The notes beneath the pieces are model-generated. The model did no database searches and was not told the DNA's origin. It saw only the letters and a list, made by a program, of their open reading frames with translations. Positions 58,885-64,000 of a stretch of DNA of 64,000 nucleotides are shown in pieces. Every line of letters starts with the position of its first letter. The stretch's first letter is position 1. A program made the position numbers and the translations under genes. Origin of the DNA: Eunapius fragilis (Eukaryota; Porifera; Demospongiae; Spongillida; Spongillidae); contig OY811983.1 of the NCBI GenBank assembly GCA_963681505.1, forward strand, positions 3,561,615-3,625,614, written 5' to 3'.

Positions 58885-59449
58885 ACAGCTTAATCGAGCA
58901 ATAGGTCTGCTTATACACGCACTATATATATAATAATGGAAACTGACTTGTTTACGCGAACTGAGTTGGAAGCTAAGTGTGTGAGGAACCGTATATATTT
59001 TATTTTGGGGTGGGGGGGGGGGATGGAAATGGGTGGCGAGGGGAATATTGGAAGGGATGGTGGGGGAAGGAATGTGATGCTGACTGTGAGGAAGCAGAGC
59101 TCTTATGCAAGTATACACAATGATGGTAATTTGAGGAAGAAGGAGTAAGGGTGAGGAGGAGAGAGGCAATTTTTCTGCATACTTGCTAATACAATTCCCT
59201 TGTCACTGTCGTGATACATACCGATGGTGAGGAAGAAGAATGGTAATGGTTTAGGGGAAAGGACAATAGATGGGATGCTTTAGCAAGGCAGGTAAATGAG
59301 GTGTGGTATGCTGATTGAATAAAGGATAAAGGACTGGGTTGCATAAATAAATATACGACTTGAAACCTTTCAACCACATAAATCATAATTAAGCATTTGA
59401 AAACACTCTAATCATATCACACCGAGATATAAATTTTGATTTAACTGTT

Positions 59450-59755
59450 CTACTGAGTGGAAGGGGAGGGCTTGGCTATGGATGGGTGTTATAGTAGGGG
59501 GGAGGGGAGGAGGGGTTGATTGATAGTAGTTATGTGGTAAGGGGATAGGTTGGATTAGGCAGTAGGGGTGTGATTAATTAGTAGGGAATTTGGGTGGGTT
59601 GGATTGGTTTATGAGGGAGTTGGATTAGATTGTAGAGGTTTGGTTATGTAGATTGTATGAGGTGTTAGGTATAATAGGCAGTAGGTGGGTTGTGTTAGGT
59701 TAAGTGGTGAAGGAACTTGATGAGGTTGAAGAATTTTCCTTGCATTTTGGCTACC
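59450..59755. repeat. G+T-rich low-complexity stretch
   Basis: The plus strand is dominated by G, T and A with few C (TTGGATTAGG, GGTTGGATT, GTTGTGTTAGG words). The G-rich bias begins about 58994 with a run of G. It has loose telomere-like words but no regular unit. Confidence 0.55.
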
Positions 59756-61029
59756 TATTGATCACTTTTGTATGCAAATAATAATAGATATGCAGAAACA
59801 TTTGAACAATGTTTGCTGAGCCCTTTGCTGTTTACACAAATGAGTTGATGATGGCAATACATGCAGATGGGTGTGCAAAGACCCTTGAGCCTCGAAGACT
59901 GATAACTGTAAGAAGCTGAGTTATGTATAAAGCCAGAATGGAGTAACACGTTTTGTTGACAAAATGTGATGAAGTCTTTTTATGCATTACATAAATGGAC
60001 ACAACTACCCAAGCAAGGGAATCCGCAGCCTCTCACTTGAGGTATCCTCTCCCTATAAAGGCCTGAAGTTCACAAGGCTCATAATGTTTTGCCATTCTCA
60101 CAACACACAAGTCCAGCTTAGCTTAATACAGCATTTTTTTTGTTTCTAAACCAGATTGTTGCAGTGCAGCTAAAACATGCAATCAATCTGTTCAATGATC
60201 AGGTTGCTCCGTCAAATGCTATCTCAGCAGAGGAAGTTTCAACAACACCTTAATGTTTAGCAAAATATGTCAAAGAAATTGGAATCCCACCTAATTAATT
60301 CTTTGTTAGGGGCTTCCTCATGGCGGACCAAATTCACCTAATGTCTGTTTCAACCCTCTCATACAGCTTCATGGTAGTTTGTGGTTCCATCTCCTGGCCC
60401 TTATCACCAAGCACTTGAAAAAATCAGCCAAACTTTACATATGCATTTGCACCATATTTGAATAATAGTATATACAATGTAAATCCGAATTATTATGCAA
60501 TGGAAGCGTCTCGGTTTCACCGCATACAGTTGTTAATAGTTCCCCAACTACCATACATTCTGTATGCCTGATGTGTATCCCGATTGCTCTGTAATGCACA
60601 ATATTGAACCAAGTGCCAATCAAATCGTAAATAGCCACATCAAGACGTTTTTAAATCCTGATGAGGTGGGACTCCAAAAATGCAATCTGCACAAAATAAA
60701 ACTAATAATCTTACGGGTTTTTCAATACCTGCAGCATGAACCGCTACATACAGCAACAGATTGCTCAATATAAGCAGAGATGGCCTTCCAAATCTGCACC
60801 TTCAGAATTTTGATCTTATCATATATAATAAAAGGGATCGGATAATTGAATCTGCACTGTGATAATCCTTTTTGCTTTAGATTTAGATTTATTTTACCCC
60901 CTCTAGTCTCGGCCCCAGACTCGTTAGCAGAGGTCAATTTTGCTTCCCCGATGGTTCGGTCTGGGCACGAAGAGATAATATTTGCTTAATTAGTATACAA
61001 AAAATGATCGAAGGGTTAGCTGAAATATT
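59756..61029. other. Intergenic, no gene recognised
   Basis: AT-rich. Frames of 60-70 codons exist but carry no recognisable domain. Confidence 0.4.
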
Positions 61030-61310
61030 CAGTGGCGGATACGGGGGGGGGGGGGGGGGGGGGGGGTCGGTCGTGTCCGGACCCCCCCCCCCCCCCCTCA
61101 GATCTGATGATGAATAAAATTAAGTATCAATACTATTAACGAAAGCAATTAACAACACCCCACGTGATATAGCGTATCATCCAGTGCACAAGTGCGGGAC
61201 CCCCAAAAGCTTCCGCGCCACACCCCCTCCCGCACCCTCCCCCTGTTGATTATTCATGACGGACCCCCCCCCCCCCCCCCCCCCTTCCAAAATTCCTGTG
61301 TCCGCCCCTG
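61030..61310. mobile_element. hAT-type MITE with long G and C runs
   Basis: The ends CAGTGGCGGATACGGG (61030) and, inverted, CAGGGGCGGACACAGG (61310) are the CAG-type ends common in hAT MITEs. The interior has G and C runs of about 15-28 bases. Flanking 8-mers do not match, so a target duplication is not visible. Confidence 0.6.
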
Positions 61311-61355
61311 AGCATCTCCATCATATATGCCCTGAAGATTAGCCGTCCGAGCGGG

Positions 61356-61842
61356 ATGGAATCATGGCCATTTTATTGGGATACTGTTACAGGCAACGGC
61401 TGCCGGTTTTACTCCGGACGTGACGTTTTATCGCATATCCGATCTTATGTTGTGCTGTTAGATCAGGTGATTCAAATCGCATTCATTGAAACGCACAGTT
61501 TCAAAGAAGATCTTGTTATGGAGGTACGATACAAGTATAAGCATGGCAACAAATCAGCGGGTGGATAACTGGAATGCCTTCCATCCAATCGTTGCTTGTA
61601 CGGTTGCTTTTTATTTGACAGAACAGCAGCAGGGCATTCTTTCTAATCGATACCTTCCTTCCTTGCAGATGAATCGACAACTAAAACTCCGGGACGGCCA
61701 GCGACTGGCTGATGAAGACTATGACACACTCGTGCATTGTCTGTTCACAGCTATTCATTGCGGATACTCACACCATGTGTCCACTATACTGGATATGGCA
61801 CAAGATAGTTCCGCAGTTGCGAGTGCTGAGCATACAGTCAAT
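61356..61842 (+). CDS. Spliced plus-strand gene, N-terminal two exons, unknown function
   Basis: Exon A 61356-61523 starts MESWPFYWDTVTGNGCRF and ends at donor GTACGA. Exon B 61669-61842 follows acceptor CTTCCTTGCAG and encodes MNRQLKLRDGQRLADEDYDT and HVSTILDMAQDSSAVASAEH, ending at donor GTACGT. Both exons are phase 0. The 114-residue product is soluble and mostly helical. I recognise no domain. Exon B alone could also be a first coding exon since it opens with ATG. Further exons should lie to the right, perhaps beyond the window. Confidence 0.5.
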
Positions 61843-62002
61843 GTACGTATGTACGTAAGTTAAGTTACTTAATCAGTACGCTACGGCTAAGAGTAACCAA
61901 TTCACTACATGTAAAGTCTGTATGACTGATTTAGGGCTCAATTGTTCATATTTCATTTCCTAACGTTGAGAATTGAGCCTCCGAGCTAGGAGGGTGTAGT
62001 CA

Positions 62003-62212
62003 TGAGCAATAGAGCTAAGAGTATGGGGTCATATTCAATAGAGCTGGGAGGCTAGGGTCATGCTGGAAGGGTGGGGTCATAACCAATAGAGCTGGGAGGC
62101 TAGGGTCATGCTGGAAGGGTGGGGTCATAACCAATAGAGCTGGGAGTGTAGGGTCATGTCCGTAAGAGCTGGGAGGGTGTGGTCATGACTGATAGAGCTG
62201 GGAGGTGTTACG
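62003..62212. repeat. 48-bp tandem repeat, about four to five units
   Basis: The units contain AGAGCTGGGAGGCTAGGGTC and TGGAAGGGTGGGGTCATAAC. The first and last units are diverged. Confidence 0.85.
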
Positions 62213-62421
62213 AGTCCCAATGCAATCTCAAAAACGGACTATTCACAACACCAATAACATCAGCCCCAGCATACATGCCCATGCCGCTCTGTGCCCAAAT
62301 AAGAGTGCCCTCGGTACTATGCATGCGCAGTTCCTACATCAGCCTATCTAAACATTCCCCTTACAAAAATAAAAGTTTCTGCCATAGAACTTCCTGTAGT
62401 CTTGATATCATGATGATTCTC

Positions 62422-63650
62422 TCACCACTCGTCCGGACCTTTTTTGATAGCGGGTGTACTTGCAGCCGCATCCTGTGGTCCTAGACGGTCTTCAATTTGA
62501 GGTTCCCTCCTTTGATCGTGCACCTTCAGAGATTCAGGCACTTTGGTTTCTCCTCTACTCATTCCTGGTAGTACCAGTGTTGCAGCTTGATACTGATCTT
62601 CAGTGTCGGGTTCCAGTATTTCTGAGGTACCCTTTGTTTCTGAGATCTCATCCTGTCCATGCTCATATGCAGTAGTTGCCACTGGAGGCATATTGCATGA
62701 TGGCTTCAGAAGCTTTCGATTTCTTCGTAGCTGGCCCTCCACTTCTAGCACATAAGATCTATCAAACAGCATGTCTAGACACATTCCACAATTCCATTCC
62801 ATCTTCTTACCCCACATGTCTTGAACCAATGCTGGTTGCCCCACCCCCTGCAGTGGGAGATGTCTATGGAAGTTCGTCTGATCTTGTATCACTTCCTGCG
62901 AGTGTACTTTTAAAATTCTACATGTCCTCCTGTACTTCAGGGAACAGTTTGTCAGTTGCCACTGGGAAGGCTCCCCTTGTTCTACGTGCCAAGAAGTTTT
63001 ATCTTGGGCTTGAGACTATAGTCCCACAGTAGTTGTTTGCACCATTCCAATAGAGCCCAAAAGGGGTCTTCCTTCTTCTCAACAACTTTTTTACTTCACA
63101 GCCGATTCAGCCTTTCCAGTAGACTGACTTTTGTAGCCATGTGCTGAAATTCCCAAACTTTTGCAACCTCCTCTAAACTCCCTGGCTATGAACTGTGGGC
63201 CCCCCATCTGTTTGCACTACCACTGATATTCCGTATTGTGAAAACTGCTCTTTGATAGCATCCACCACCACTGTGGCAGCTGTAGATTTGAGAGTGGAAA
63301 TCTCAGATTAGTTAGTCAGGTAGTCTACAATGAGCAGAAAGTCCTTGCCCTTGAACCTGAACAGGTCGATTCCAACCTTTTCCCAAGGTTTCAGAGGAAT
63401 GCTGTGTGCCAACTGCTTCTCCTTGAGCAGTGCTGGTGAGTCCATTTCACGAATACTACATTGTGAGCACACTCTTTTTACATCTTCTGTGACCCCAGGC
63501 AAGTACACTGAGTTGCCGCTCTTCTAAATGTCGATTCAACACCCTGATGACGCACATGCAGTCGTTGCAGAATCTGACCTCTGAGTTCTGCAGTAACAAC
63601 AGCTTGTCTCCCCTTATAGATAACCCCATCTTGGACTGTCATGCAATCTC
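62422..63650 (-). pseudogene. Ty3/gypsy pol remnant (integrase zinc finger, integrase core, C-terminus)
   Basis: Order from right to left: 63520-63650 encodes GVIYKGRQAVVTAELRGQIL and LHVRHQGVESTF (His-x3-His-like half of the integrase zinc site). After a frame change, 63308-63508 encodes VCSQCSIREM (Cys-x2-Cys) and KVGIDLFRFKGKDFLLIVDY, the start of the integrase core with its first Asp. A stop follows, then VVVQTDGGP with the second Asp, then a frameshift. 62422-62892 encodes VGQPALVQDMWGKKMEWN and RSYVLEVEGQLRRNRKLLKP, the usual C-terminus. No LTRs were found. Confidence 0.75.
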
Positions 63651-64000
63651 AAACATTTCAATATGGTCATAATGATAGGGACACTTTCCAACTTTTATAC
63701 TCTTTGTCATCAAGATCATGGGCAATTTTTGTACCCTCCACCATCTTGATCGTGTATCTAATGAGCCAATGGTTGAGTGTGCTCCCAAGTGGATTTAAAA
63801 TGCTTAAGTGTTACATTATTTGAGTTAAGAGTTTTATATGCCATTGATTCATCGATGGCTGGTTGGGCTGGTTGTTGCTTTTTACTTCCAATGAAAAGAA
63901 AATCATTTTTTATCAACGAACAGCTTTCATTTACGAAAAAAAATTGGTGTTTCATTCTGCAAGTGACCTAAATATTGAAAACCGTGCTGTGTAAACATTT
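63651..64000. other. Window edge, nothing recognised
   Basis: AT-rich sequence with short open frames only. It may be more of the decayed gypsy element, but no protease, reverse transcriptase or RNase H motif was seen. Confidence 0.35.

Noticed and set aside
58702-59169. 155-codon minus-strand frame as a gene upstream of RNF213
   Set aside because: Composition follows the strand bias of the G-rich region. It overlaps the short hairpin and has no domain.
1-64000. tRNA, rRNA or snRNA genes
   Set aside because: No cloverleaf with A/B box spacing, rRNA core or snRNA motif was noticed on either strand by eye. A tRNAscan or Infernal run would be needed to exclude them.

Overview
This is eukaryotic DNA, almost certainly from an early-branching animal (sponge or cnidarian; inference from the gene families, an RNF213 homologue with conserved intron-rich structure, BEN-domain and MADF-domain genes next to transposons, and frequent TACATGTA-type motifs). 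No bacterial, phage, CRISPR, rRNA or tRNA features were recognised.

The organising feature is one giant minus-strand gene. Twenty-nine exons running from about 58.5 kb down to position 1 encode the N-terminal part (about 2,385 residues) of an RNF213/mysterin-like E3 ubiquitin ligase: N-terminal zinc ribbon, long low-complexity linker, CBM20-like domain, and the long alpha-helical arm that precedes the AAA+ core. The last exon leaves the window just before the expected first Walker A motif, so the AAA+ modules and RING finger must lie left of this window. Reading phase is continuous across all 28 splice junctions as modelled (one uses a GC donor), so the gene looks intact.

Nearly everything else is transposable-element DNA in the introns of that gene. 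7.3-9.3 kb: broken non-LTR retroelement. 10.3-11.4 kb: long foldback element. 14.3-16.5 kb: DNA transposon with poly-G ends and an 8-bp target duplication that fills almost the whole intron. 19.6-28.6 kb: hAT transposon split by a 6.6-kb Tc1/mariner element, which itself contains a four-exon Tc1 transposase, a 61-bp minisatellite and a multi-exon BEN-domain gene. 29.5-29.9 kb: TTAA-flanked palindromic MITE. 32.8-33.6 kb: internally deleted hAT. 38.3-38.6 kb: perfect 131-bp-arm hairpin. 41.4-42.2 kb: Ty3/gypsy gag and MADF fragments. 45.4-54.1 kb: nested complex in which a pogo-type transposase gene is split by a second, apparently intact Tigger-like element with terminal inverted repeats of about 970 bp; a DIRS-like remnant (SAP domain, RS-rich, gag-like, tyrosine recombinase) lies alongside.

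Right of the RNF213 start (58.5-64 kb) there is a short near-perfect hairpin, a G+T-rich stretch, a small spliced plus-strand gene of unknown function (61.36-61.84 kb), a 48-bp tandem repeat and a degenerate Ty3/gypsy pol on the minus strand. Comparisons with vertebrate RNF213 are from memory of that protein, not from an alignment run here.
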